A stretch of 7,504 nt of DNA from DASTGO01 sp035719045 (GTDB lineage Bacteria > Actinomycetota > Actinomycetes > Actinomycetales > Kineosporiaceae): positions 1 to 7,504 of the forward strand of contig DASTGO010000419.1 of the NCBI GenBank assembly GCA_035719045.1, in the 5' to 3' direction. Under the pieces are notes generated by a model. It saw only the letters and a list, made by a program, of their open reading frames with translations. It did not search any database and was not told the DNA's origin. Made by a program: the position numbers and the translations under genes. Positions 1-6,775 of this stretch are shown piece by piece. Position 1 is the first letter of the stretch. Each line of letters starts with the position of its first letter.

Positions 1-148
1 GCACCGGTGCCCCGACCGCCCGCTCCAGGGCGTCCATCTGCTGGGACAGCGCACCCGAGGTGTAGTTCAGCGACCGGGCGACGGCCGACAGCGTGCCGAG
101 CCGGTCCAGTTCGCGCAGGGTCGCCAGATGGTTGAGGTTCAGCCGCAC
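1..148 (-). CDS. LysR-family transcriptional regulator, N-terminal part (cut by window edge)
   Basis: Reading the minus strand from a GTG at 148-146 gives 49 codons with the canonical LysR-type winged-helix start: an LNHLATLRELDRLGTLSAVA helix, then RSLNYTSGALSQQMDALE, matching the family pattern of AxxLxxxxSAxSxQIxxLE. The recognition helix is around residues 28-37. The C-terminal effector domain lies outside the window. GTG is preferred over an in-frame ATG at 181-179 because GGAGG sits about 4 nt upstream of it and because LysR proteins normally begin only a few residues before this helix. The gene is divergent from the dehydrogenase at 247. In this arrangement LysR proteins commonly activate the opposite operon and repress themselves, so control of the 247-4705 operon is inferred. 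The effector cannot be told from this fragment. Confidence 0.85.
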   Translation of the reverse strand, partial: MRLNLNHLATLRELDRLGTLSAVARSLNYTSGALSQQMDALERAVGAPV

Positions 149-246
149 CGCCCCTCCCGGTCCGCCCAGATCTTTTAGCATTCCTAAGGAGAACTGTAGA
201 GGAACTGTGCCTTTATCTGATCGGTCGTCTCCCGGAGGATCCCCCC
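149..246. promoter_or_regulatory. Divergent promoter/operator region between the LysR gene and the catabolic operon
   Basis: This 98-bp gap contains a stretch (about 168-220) clearly richer in A/T than its surroundings, as expected of overlapping divergent promoters. Visible elements are the short palindrome TCCT-A-AGGA at 182-190 and two direct copies of GAACTGT at 191-197 and 202-208, which are 11 bp apart, or about one helical turn. GGAGGA at 234-239 is a good ribosome-binding site 7 nt before the dehydrogenase ATG. No convincing -35/-10 pair can be assigned by eye. LysR-type proteins typically bind such gaps, but binding here is inference. Confidence 0.5.
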
Positions 247-1749
247 ATGCCCACCACCGCCCTGTCCGCCACCGCCGCCCGCGCCCTGGCCGCCTGCGGT
301 GCCGCCGTCCCCGCCGGCGCCGTGCCCGTGACCAGCCCGATCACCGGCGAGGTGATCGCCACCGTGGGGCGGCCCGGTCCCGGGGACGTCCTCGCCGCGA
401 TCGACGACGCCCACGCCGCCTTCCGGGAGTGGCGGACCACCCCGGCCCCGGTCCGGGGCATGCTGGTCAAGCGGTTCGGCCGCCTGCTGGAGGACCACAA
501 GCAGGACCTGGCCGAGCTGATCACCCTCGAGGTGGGCAAGATCCGCTCGGAGGCCCTGGGTGAGGTCCAGGAGATGATCGACATCTGCGACTACGCGGTC
601 GGCCTGTCGCGGAGCATGGCCGGGCGGACCCTGCCGTCCGAGCGCCCGGGCCACCGGCTGTTCGAGACCTGGCACCCGCGCGGCGTGGTCGCGGTGATCT
701 CGGCGTTCAACTTCCCGGCGGCGGTCTGGGCCTGGAACACCGCGGTGGCACTGGTCTGCGGCGACGCCGTGGTGTGGAAGCCGTCCGAGACCACCCCCCT
801 GACCTCCCTGGCCTGCGCGGCGATCCTCGACCGGGCGATCGCCGGGACCGGTGCTCCGGCCGGGGTGCACCGGCTGGTGCTCGCCGACCGTGACGCTGCC
901 GGGGCCCTGCTCGACGACCCCCGGGTGGCCCTGGTCAGCGCGACCGGCAGCGAGCGGATGGGCCGGGAGGTCGGCCCCCGGGTGGCTGCCCGGTTCGGCA
1001 CGACCCTGCTGGAACTCGGCGGCAACAACGCGGCGGTGGTGGCGCCGTCCGCCGACCTCGACCTGGCGGTGCGGGGCATCACGTTCGCCGCCGCAGGCAC
1101 GGCAGGGCAGCGCTGCACCACGATGCGACGGGTCATCGCGCACGAGTCCGTGGTGGACGCCCTGCTGGACCGGCTGGTCGCGGTGTACGCCGGGCTGCGG
1201 ATCGGCGACCCGACCGACTCCGATGTCCTCGTCGGACCGCTGATCAACGCCGAGGCGTTCGAGCGGATGCGGTCGGCCGTCGCCGAGGCCGTCGCCGACG
1301 GCGGCACCCTCCTGGTCGGCGGTGACCGCCAGGAGTCCGCACCCGGCGCCTACTACGTGCGGCCCGCGATCGTCCGGATGCCGGCGCAGACCGCGGTGGT
1401 CCGCCGGGAGACGTTCGCCCCGCTGCTGTACGTGCTCACCTACCGCACCCTCGACGAGGCGATCGAGCTGCACAACGACGTCCCCCAGGGGCTGTCGTCG
1501 AGCATCTTCACCCTCGACCAGCGGGAGGCCGAGCTGTTCCTGTCCGCCGCGGGCAGCGACTGCGGGATCGCCAACGTGAACATCGGCACCTCCGGCGCGG
1601 AGATCGGCGGCGCGTTCGGCGGCGAGAAGACCACCGGCGGTGGCCGGGAGTCCGGTTCGGACGCCTGGCGGGCGTACATGCGCCGCGCCACCAACACGGT
1701 CAACTACTCCACCCAGCTCCCGCTGGCCCAGGGCGTGAGCTTCGGATGA
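247..1749 (+). CDS. amaB: L-piperidine-6-carboxylate / alpha-aminoadipate-semialdehyde dehydrogenase (ALDH7 family, AmaB/Pcd-like)
   Basis: A 500-residue NAD(P)+-dependent aldehyde dehydrogenase, full length for the family. The substrate-stabilising Asn155 lies in FNFPAAVWAWN, the cofactor Lys178 in WKPSE, the general base Glu256 in LELGGNN, and the nucleophile Cys290 in GQRCTT. The Glu-Cys spacing of 34 is the usual one. The C-terminal block NVNIGTSGAEIGGAFGGEKT, followed by GGGRESGSDAW and a Thr-Val-Asn-Tyr-Ser segment, is the antiquitin/AmaB hallmark and separates it from betaine or succinate-semialdehyde dehydrogenases. Family members oxidise alpha-aminoadipate semialdehyde, in equilibrium with piperideine-6-carboxylate, to 2-aminoadipate in lysine or pipecolate catabolism. 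The start is fixed by GGAGGA 7 nt upstream. Its stop overlaps the next gene's start (ATGA), so the two are probably translationally coupled. The protein is cytosolic. The family call is firm; the exact substrate is inferred. Confidence 0.9.
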   Translation: MPTTALSATAARALAACGAAVPAGAVPVTSPITGEVIATVGRPGPGDVLAAIDDAHAAFREWRTTPAPVRGMLVKRFGRLLEDHKQDLAELITLEVGKIRSEALGEVQEMIDICDYAVGLSRSMAGRTLPSERPGHRLFETWHPRGVVAVISAFNFPAAVWAWNTAVALVCGDAVVWKPSETTPLTSLACAAILDRAIAGTGAPAGVHRLVLADRDAAGALLDDPRVALVSATGSERMGREVGPRVAARFGTTLLELGGNNAAVVAPSADLDLAVRGITFAAAGTAGQRCTTMRRVIAHESVVDALLDRLVAVYAGLRIGDPTDSDVLVGPLINAEAFERMRSAVAEAVADGGTLLVGGDRQESAPGAYYVRPAIVRMPAQTAVVRRETFAPLLYVLTYRTLDEAIELHNDVPQGLSSSIFTLDQREAELFLSAAGSDCGIANVNIGTSGAEIGGAFGGEKTTGGGRESGSDAWRAYMRRATNTVNYSTQLPLAQGVSFG

Positions 1750-3049
1750 CGGCTGCGCAGCCACCCCTTCCGGACAGCGCCCCACTCGCGAAGGCATTGC
1801 CGCCCAAGGGATTGCCGGACAAGGGGCTGCCGGAGACGGCCCGTCCGGTCCAGGCCTCGGCGCAGAAGGGATTGCCGGACAAGGGATTGCCGGAGCGGGC
1901 CGAGGTGGTGGTGGTCGGCGGCGGGGTGATGGGCACCTCGATCGCCTTCCACCTCGCCGAGGCCGGCGTACCGGGCGTGCTGCTGCTGGAACGCGACCAG
2001 CTCGGCGCGGGCTCGACCTCCCGCTGCGCCGGCGGGGTGCGCGCGCAGTTCTCCGACCCGGTGAACGTGGCGCTCGGTGCCCGCAGCCTGGCCGCCTTCG
2101 AAGCCTTCCCGCAGCGGCCCGGGCAGGAGATCGACCTGCACCAGCCGGGGTACCTGTTCCTGCTCACCGACCCCGACGATGTGCCGGTGTTCGCCGAGTC
2201 GGTGGCACTGCAGAACCGGATGGGTGTGCCGTCCCGGTTGCTCACCCCGCGGGAGGCGGCGCAGCTGTCCCCGGGAATCGTCACCGGCGACGTGCTCGCG
2301 GCGACCTTCCACGCCCGGGACGGGTACTGCTCGCCGGAGTCCGTCGTCCTCGGCTACGCCACCGGGGCGCGCCGACACGGGGCGACCGTCCGCAGCGGTG
2401 TCGCGGTCACCGGGATCGAACTGTCCGGTGGCGGGATCACCACGGTGACCACCACCGCCGGCACGGTGCGCACCTCGACGGTGATCTGCGCAGCGGGGGC
2501 CTGGTCGGGGCCGCTGGCCGCGGGGGTCGGCGTCCACCTGCCGGTCACTCCCCTGCGCCGCCAGATCCTGGTCACCGAACCGCTCACCGGCCGGGCGGCG
2601 GACCTGCTGCCGTCGACGATGCCGATGACGATCGACGCATCCACGACCTTCTACCTGCACCGCGAGGGCCCGGCCGCGCTGCTCGGGATGTCCTACCGCG
2701 GCGAACGTCCCGGCGAGCAGCTCGGGTACAGCGAGGACTGGCTGCCGGACCTGATGGACGCCGTGGAGCGCCGCTGCCCGGTGCTGGCCGAGGTCGGGAT
2801 GGCCCAGCGCTGGGCCGGGCTGTACGAGGTCACCCCCGACCACGACGCGCTGATCGGCGAGGCCCCGCAGGTGTCCCGGTTCCTGTACGCGACCGGGTTC
2901 TCCGGACATGGGTTCCTGCAGGGGCCGGCGGTCGGCGAGGTGGTCCGCGACCTGTACCTCGGCCGCGAGCCCGTGGTCGACGTGTCCGGCCTGTCCGCGG
3001 CCAGGTTCAGCCTCACCGGCGCCGGGCGCGTGGAGCGGAACATCATCTG

Positions 3050-3050
<1 letters not shown>
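1746..3050 (+). CDS. FAD-dependent amine/amino acid oxidoreductase (DAO/sarcosine oxidase family; candidate L-pipecolate oxidase) with repeat-bearing N-terminal extension
   Basis: A 434-residue protein. After an unusual 50-residue extension, a Rossmann dinucleotide-binding motif begins (VVVVGGGVMGTS, with Gly58, Gly60 and Gly63), followed by LLERD with Glu82 placed to bind the FAD adenosine ribose, and GAGSTSRCAGG. The C-terminal FAD-contact motif GHGFLQGP is at residues 387-394. Without the extension the length (about 385) is normal for sarcosine-oxidase-like enzymes. Where monomeric sarcosine oxidase has its flavin-linking Cys before a TPD motif, this protein has Gly358 (GLYEVTPD), so non-covalent FAD is likely. 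Such enzymes oxidise secondary or N-substituted amino acids to imines with release of H2O2 or electron transfer. Pairing with an ALDH7 resembles the AmaA (pipecolate oxidase)/AmaB pair, but proline, sarcosine or another imino acid is also possible. The ATG overlaps the upstream stop by 4 bases and has no clear ribosome-binding site, so translation is probably by coupling. Confidence 0.82.
1791..1895 (+). repeat. 15-bp coding tandem repeat (KGLPx pentapeptides) in the flavoenzyme N-terminus
   Basis: Copies of a 15-bp unit resembling AAGGGATTGCCGGAC start at 1791, 1806, 1821, 1866 and 1881. The copies at 1806 and 1866 are identical, and the one at 1881 differs only in its last bases. They encode KALPP, KGLPD, KGLPE, then two diverged or unrelated units, then KGLPD and KGLPE. 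The gap between the copy groups is exactly two units, so the 15-bp register is kept throughout. This fits duplication of a two-unit block, or decay of a longer array. The repeat precedes the FAD-binding domain and should form a flexible, lysine- and proline-rich tail. Confidence 0.88.
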
Positions 3051-4701
<1,651 letters not shown>

Positions 4702-4705
<4 letters not shown>

Positions 4706-4749
4706 TCCGGACTGCCCCTGATCCGGACTGCCCCTGATCCGGACTGCCC
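4702..4749 (+). repeat. Three perfect tandem copies of a 16-bp unit spanning the decarboxylase stop codon
   Basis: CTGATCCGGACTGCCC occurs three times head to tail at 4702-4717, 4718-4733 and 4734-4749 without a mismatch. The first copy supplies the TGA stop (4703-4705) of the decarboxylase. The rest form the 3' untranslated region. The unit contains the palindrome TCCGGA but no long hairpin, and no T-tract follows, so a normal intrinsic terminator is not supported. No other clear terminator was seen between the operon and the TetR gene. Confidence 0.93.
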
Positions 4750-4775
4750 GAGCAGGACCTACCGCCCACCATCAC

Positions 4776-4795
4776 CCTACCTATCGGTAGGTAGG
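4776..4795. promoter_or_regulatory. Palindromic operator for the TetR-family regulator, with overlapping -10 element
   Basis: CCTACCTATCGGTAGGTAGG has two perfect 8-bp arms (CCTACCTA / TAGGTAGG) around a 4-bp centre, the usual size and symmetry of a TetR-family operator. It ends 8 bp before the regulator's ATG. A TANNNT-type -10 box, TAGGCT (4792-4797), overlaps its right edge. Transcription starting 6-7 nt later would begin at the ATG (4804), and no ribosome-binding site lies between, so the mRNA is probably leaderless. Repressor bound here would block its own promoter. An extra half-site CCTACC occurs at 4758-4763. Confidence 0.78.
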
Positions 4796-4803
4796 CTAGT
4801 TCC

Positions 4804-5454
4804 ATGGCACACCCGATGACCCCCGGACGGCCCCCCACCGACACCCGCGCCCGCCTCGTGCAGGGGTTCACCCGGCAACTGGTGGACCACGGCTACCTCG
4901 GCATCTCCCTCGGCGCCGTCGCCGACGACTGCGGAATCCGCAAAGCCAGCCTCTACCACCACTTCCCGGGCGGGAAGGCCGAACTGTTCCGCGAGGTCGC
5001 CTTCGGCTACATCGACGCGCAGGAGGCTCGACTGTCCGCCGCGCTGGCCGTGCCCGGTGGGCTCGCCGAACAACTCACCGCACTGGCCGCCCTCTACACC
5101 GACCCCCGCGCACATGCCGCCGAACTCGGGGACGCGGTGTACCAGGCGACCCGCCATCTCGCCGAGGACCTGCGCTCGGAGGTCTCCCACGCCTACGTGG
5201 ACCGCCTGATCGCACCGGTGACCGCACTGATGGCCCGGGCCGTCGCCGACGGGGAACTCGCCGAGGCCGAACCGGGCTTCCTGTCCTGGACCTTCCTGTC
5301 CATGGCCTCCTCCCTGACCCCCATCCCCGACGACCTCGCCATGCCGCCCGGCGAACGGGGCGGGCCGCCCGGACCCCCGGAACCGGTCCGGGCAGTCGTC
5401 CGGTTGTTCCTCGACGGGGCACGCAGGCGCCCGCCGGAGGAGCCCGGCCACTGA
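4804..5454 (+). CDS. TetR-family transcriptional regulator
   Basis: 216 residues, a typical length. The N-terminal DNA-binding domain spans about residues 13-60: TRARLVQGFTRQLVDHGY, then LGAVADDCGIRKASLYHHFP, in which the tract from KASLYHHF is the family's recognition-helix signature, and GKAELF starts the next helix. The remaining helices form the ligand/dimerisation domain; they show no landmark that identifies a ligand. The tail after residue 178 is Pro/Gly-rich (GERGGPPGPPEP). A palindrome over its promoter indicates autorepression. The gene lies just downstream of the catabolic operon and upstream of the small barrel-like protein. Regulation of either is possible, but no second copy of the palindrome was found by eye next to them. 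The ATG at 4804 is chosen because the -10 box positions the transcript start there; a second ATG at 4816 is possible. Confidence 0.88.
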   Translation: MAHPMTPGRPPTDTRARLVQGFTRQLVDHGYLGISLGAVADDCGIRKASLYHHFPGGKAELFREVAFGYIDAQEARLSAALAVPGGLAEQLTALAALYTDPRAHAAELGDAVYQATRHLAEDLRSEVSHAYVDRLIAPVTALMARAVADGELAEAEPGFLSWTFLSMASSLTPIPDDLAMPPGERGGPPGPPEPVRAVVRLFLDGARRRPPEEPGH

Positions 5455-5469
5455 GCCACCTCAGCCGCC

Positions 5470-5507
5470 GACCGGCGACCCCGGCCTCCCCGCCCCGGTC
5501 GCCGGTC
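5470..5507 (+). terminator. Terminator-like hairpin downstream of the TetR gene
   Basis: GACCGGCGACC (5470-5480) and GGTCGCCGGTC (5497-5507) are perfect 11-bp complements separated by a 16-nt C-rich loop, starting 15 nt after the TetR stop. The stem is almost all G/C. Only a weak pyrimidine-rich stretch (CGTTCCTCACCCGTTC) follows, not a T-tract, which is common for terminators in high-GC actinobacteria. It probably ends the TetR transcript and separates it from the gene at 5601. Confidence 0.7.
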
Positions 5508-5600
5508 CGTTCCTCACCCGTTCACCGCATCAATTCCCTACGGCCGCACGGATTCCCGGATCCCCTACCGCGGTCGCACCGGACAGGAGATGATCTGCGC

Positions 5601-5927
5601 ATGAGCGTCTACCTGGTCCTCGACTGGTTGGTGCCGCAGGGGCATGAGGCGCAGACCGAGGCAGCACTCACCGAGTTGCGGAACCACATCCTCAGCAAGC
5701 ACCCCCAGATCCGCTCGGTCCGGGTCATCCGGGAGATTGCGGATGACCCGGACCGCAGGGGATTCCGCTGGGAGGAGCGCTACGACACCCTGGAGGACTC
5801 GCGCAGCGTCGAACTGACCGACGTCTGCGACGACCTGTGGTTGCAGGTGTGGCAGGTGGCCGTCCCCGGCAGTCACCGGCAGTCCCTCTGGGACGACGGC
5901 GACCGCGCGGACTGGCTGGAGTCCTGA
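5601..5927 (+). CDS. Small protein of unknown function, possible dimeric alpha/beta-barrel (ABM-like) fold
   Basis: A 108-residue soluble protein. The pattern is beta (VYLVLDWLVP), alpha (HEAQTEAALTELRNHILSKHP), beta (IRSVRVIREIA), beta (FRWEERYD), alpha (SRSVELTDVCDDLWLQVWQVAVPG), which resembles small ferredoxin-like dimeric barrels such as antibiotic-biosynthesis-monooxygenase-like proteins. No catalytic motif is recognisable, so function is open. AGGAG at 5585-5589 precedes the ATG by 11 nt. Single Cys, acidic C-terminus. Its sequence contains a perfect 16-bp inverted repeat. It converges with the membrane-protein gene with only 6 bp between stops. A terminator-like hairpin separates it from the TetR gene, so it may have its own promoter, though none is clear in 5508-5584. 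Confidence 0.75.
   Translation: MSVYLVLDWLVPQGHEAQTEAALTELRNHILSKHPQIRSVRVIREIADDPDRRGFRWEERYDTLEDSRSVELTDVCDDLWLQVWQVAVPGSHRQSLWDDGDRADWLES
5716..5755. repeat. Perfect 16-bp inverted repeat with 8-nt loop, inside the small barrel-like gene
   Basis: CGGTCCGGGTCATCCG at 5716-5731 is the exact reverse complement of CGGATGACCCGGACCG at 5740-5755. The loop is GGAGATTG. As RNA this makes a very stable 16-bp stem in the first half of the coding region (residues 39-52, around SVRVIREIADDPDR). As DNA it is a long cruciform-capable palindrome or possible protein site. No part of the coding function obviously requires it. Confidence 0.93.
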
Positions 5928-5933
5928 AGCGGG

Positions 5934-6398
5934 TCAGCCCGGTACGCGACAACTGCCGGTTCCGTTGAGGCGCTGACCCAGGCCGAAGACCACAACGAGT
6001 ATCCCCAGCACGGCAAGGCTGCCGTCCGTCGGCCGGGTGTCCCGGAGAACGAACGAGCCGAAGACCGCCGCGATCGCCACCGTCGCGCAGGGCGAGCACC
6101 CCGCGTCGATCACTGACCCTGAGCCCGGGGCCGGCACATAACTGGCCAGAATCAGGGCCGCCGGCCCCGCGGACAGCAGGGCGACAGGGATGCCCCACCA
6201 CATGGCCCACGCCGGGCCGAAGACGGCATAGGCCGCAGCGAGCGGGATCATCACGACAGCCGCCACCGACCAGCGGCGCACCGGCCAATGGCGCAGGACG
6301 CGAAGCATCTCCGCAAGGGGACCCCCGCCGCCCACCGTGGATCCCGAAGAGCCGACATCGGCGGAGGCGATCGGCCCGGTGACACCCTCGTGTGACAT
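5934..6398 (-). CDS. Small multi-pass membrane protein with a CSPC motif, unknown function
   Basis: 154 residues from the ATG at 6398-6396. A hydrophilic Ser/Gly-rich N-terminus (about 40 residues) is followed by a basic stretch RHWPVRRW and four hydrophobic segments: roughly 44-60, 65-86, 100-117 and 126-142. Between the second and third is an extracytoplasmic-looking or interfacial loop ending in DAGCSPCATVAI, so a CxxC pair (Cys101, Cys104) sits at the start of helix 3. Another Cys lies near the C-terminus (GSCRVPG). A CxxC at a membrane boundary suggests thiol, persulfide or metal chemistry, but I do not recognise the family. An upstream in-frame GTG at 6416 lies inside the CsoR-type operator and is unlikely to be the start. 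A -10 box 6 nt before ATG 6398 indicates a leaderless transcript. Divergent from, and probably repressed by, the CsoR-family protein at 6464. Confidence 0.72.
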   Translation of the reverse strand: MSHEGVTGPIASADVGSSGSTVGGGGPLAEMLRVLRHWPVRRWSVAAVVMIPLAAAYAVFGPAWAMWWGIPVALLSAGPAALILASYVPAPGSGSVIDAGCSPCATVAIAAVFGSFVLRDTRPTDGSLAVLGILVVVFGLGQRLNGTGSCRVPG

Positions 6399-6404
6399 GT
6401 CAGA

Positions 6405-6426
6405 ACAATACCCCACCGGGTATGCT
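6405..6426. promoter_or_regulatory. Overlapping divergent promoters with a shared CsoR-type operator
   Basis: The operator ATACCCCACCGGGTAT (6408-6423) has two 6-bp arms, ATACCC and GGGTAT, around CACC. This matches the G/C-tract-flanked-by-A/T style of CsoR/CstR-family sites. Two -10-like hexamers overlap it. TATTGT on the minus strand (6410-6405) lies 6 nt before ATG 6398. TATGCT on the plus strand (6421-6426) is preceded at 17 bp by a weak -35-like TGTCAG (6398-6403) and feeds the repressor gene at 6464. One bound repressor would therefore shut both promoters. Confidence 0.72.
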
Positions 6427-6463
6427 GGAACCCGATGCTGCCCAGGGAAGAGGTTGAGCGGTC

Positions 6464-6721
6464 ATGGACGAGGTGGCAACACGCCAGATCATCAGTCGGC
6501 TGCGTCGGGCGGGCGGCCAGATCGAGGGTGTGATCGCGATGATCGAGTCCGGCCGCAGTTGCCGGGAGGTCGTGACCCAACTGGCCGCGGCCTCATCCGC
6601 CCTGCACAAGGCCGGCTACAAGTTGATCTCCTCGAACATGCAGGAATGCCTGCTCGACGACTCCCCCGAAGCCAAGCAGACCGCCGCGGAACTCGAACGC
6701 CTGTTCATCAACCTGGCCTGA
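6464..6721 (+). CDS. CsoR/RcnR/FrmR/CstR-family repressor, CstR-like Cys-Asn-Cys sensor site
   Basis: 85 residues, the normal size of this all-helical, tetrameric repressor family: ATRQIISRLRRAGGQIEGV, then MIESGRSCREVVTQLAAASS and LISSNMQECLLDD. The sensing positions are Cys33, Asn58 and Cys62. The spacings (25 and 29) equal those of Cys36, His61 and Cys65 in mycobacterial Cu(I)-sensing CsoR, but the central His is replaced by Asn. With two Cys and no His, a persulfide-sensing CstR-type role is more likely than copper. FrmR-type formaldehyde sensing is unlikely because that needs the conserved N-terminal Pro2 and normally lacks the second Cys. A purine-rich Shine-Dalgarno (GGAAGAGG, about 6446-6453) precedes ATG 6464. 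It probably represses itself and the divergent membrane protein through the site at 6408-6423. Confidence 0.9.
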   Translation: MDEVATRQIISRLRRAGGQIEGVIAMIESGRSCREVVTQLAAASSALHKAGYKLISSNMQECLLDDSPEAKQTAAELERLFINLA

Positions 6722-6746
6722 CGGGCGATCGCGCGCCGGCGAGAAG

Positions 6747-6760
6747 TGGTCGGTCGACCA
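6747..6760. repeat. Short palindrome in the CsoR to PIG-L gap
   Basis: TGGTCGGTCGACCA has 5-bp arms (TGGTC/GACCA) and also contains the 8-bp palindrome GGTCGACC (6752-6759). It lies in the 54-bp gap between the repressor stop and the deacetylase start, so it could be a weak hairpin or operator. GGTCGACC is a short GC-rich palindrome that can easily occur by chance. Confidence 0.3.
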
Positions 6761-6775
6761 GAAGGGCGGGCCCAG

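Noticed and set aside
93..563. Plus-strand frame overlapping the LysR start and the dehydrogenase start
   Set aside because: Arg/Pro-rich shadow sequence, out of frame with the well-supported dehydrogenase and antisense to the LysR helix-turn-helix.
184..1797. Very long open reading frame antisense to the dehydrogenase (and similar ones at 1704-3266, 2693-3517, 3548-4546)
   Set aside because: High-GC codon bias leaves antisense frames open. Their translations are low-complexity Arg/Gly/Pro-rich with no domain, while the opposite strand holds clear enzyme motifs.
5508..5584. Promoter for the small barrel-like gene
   Set aside because: No convincing -10/-35 pair could be picked by eye, so no promoter is called although one is expected after the hairpin at 5470-5507.
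6399..6416. GTG at 6416 as start of the membrane protein
   Set aside because: It lies inside the CsoR-type operator and upstream of the -10 box, and adds only six residues. The ATG at 6398 fits the promoter better.
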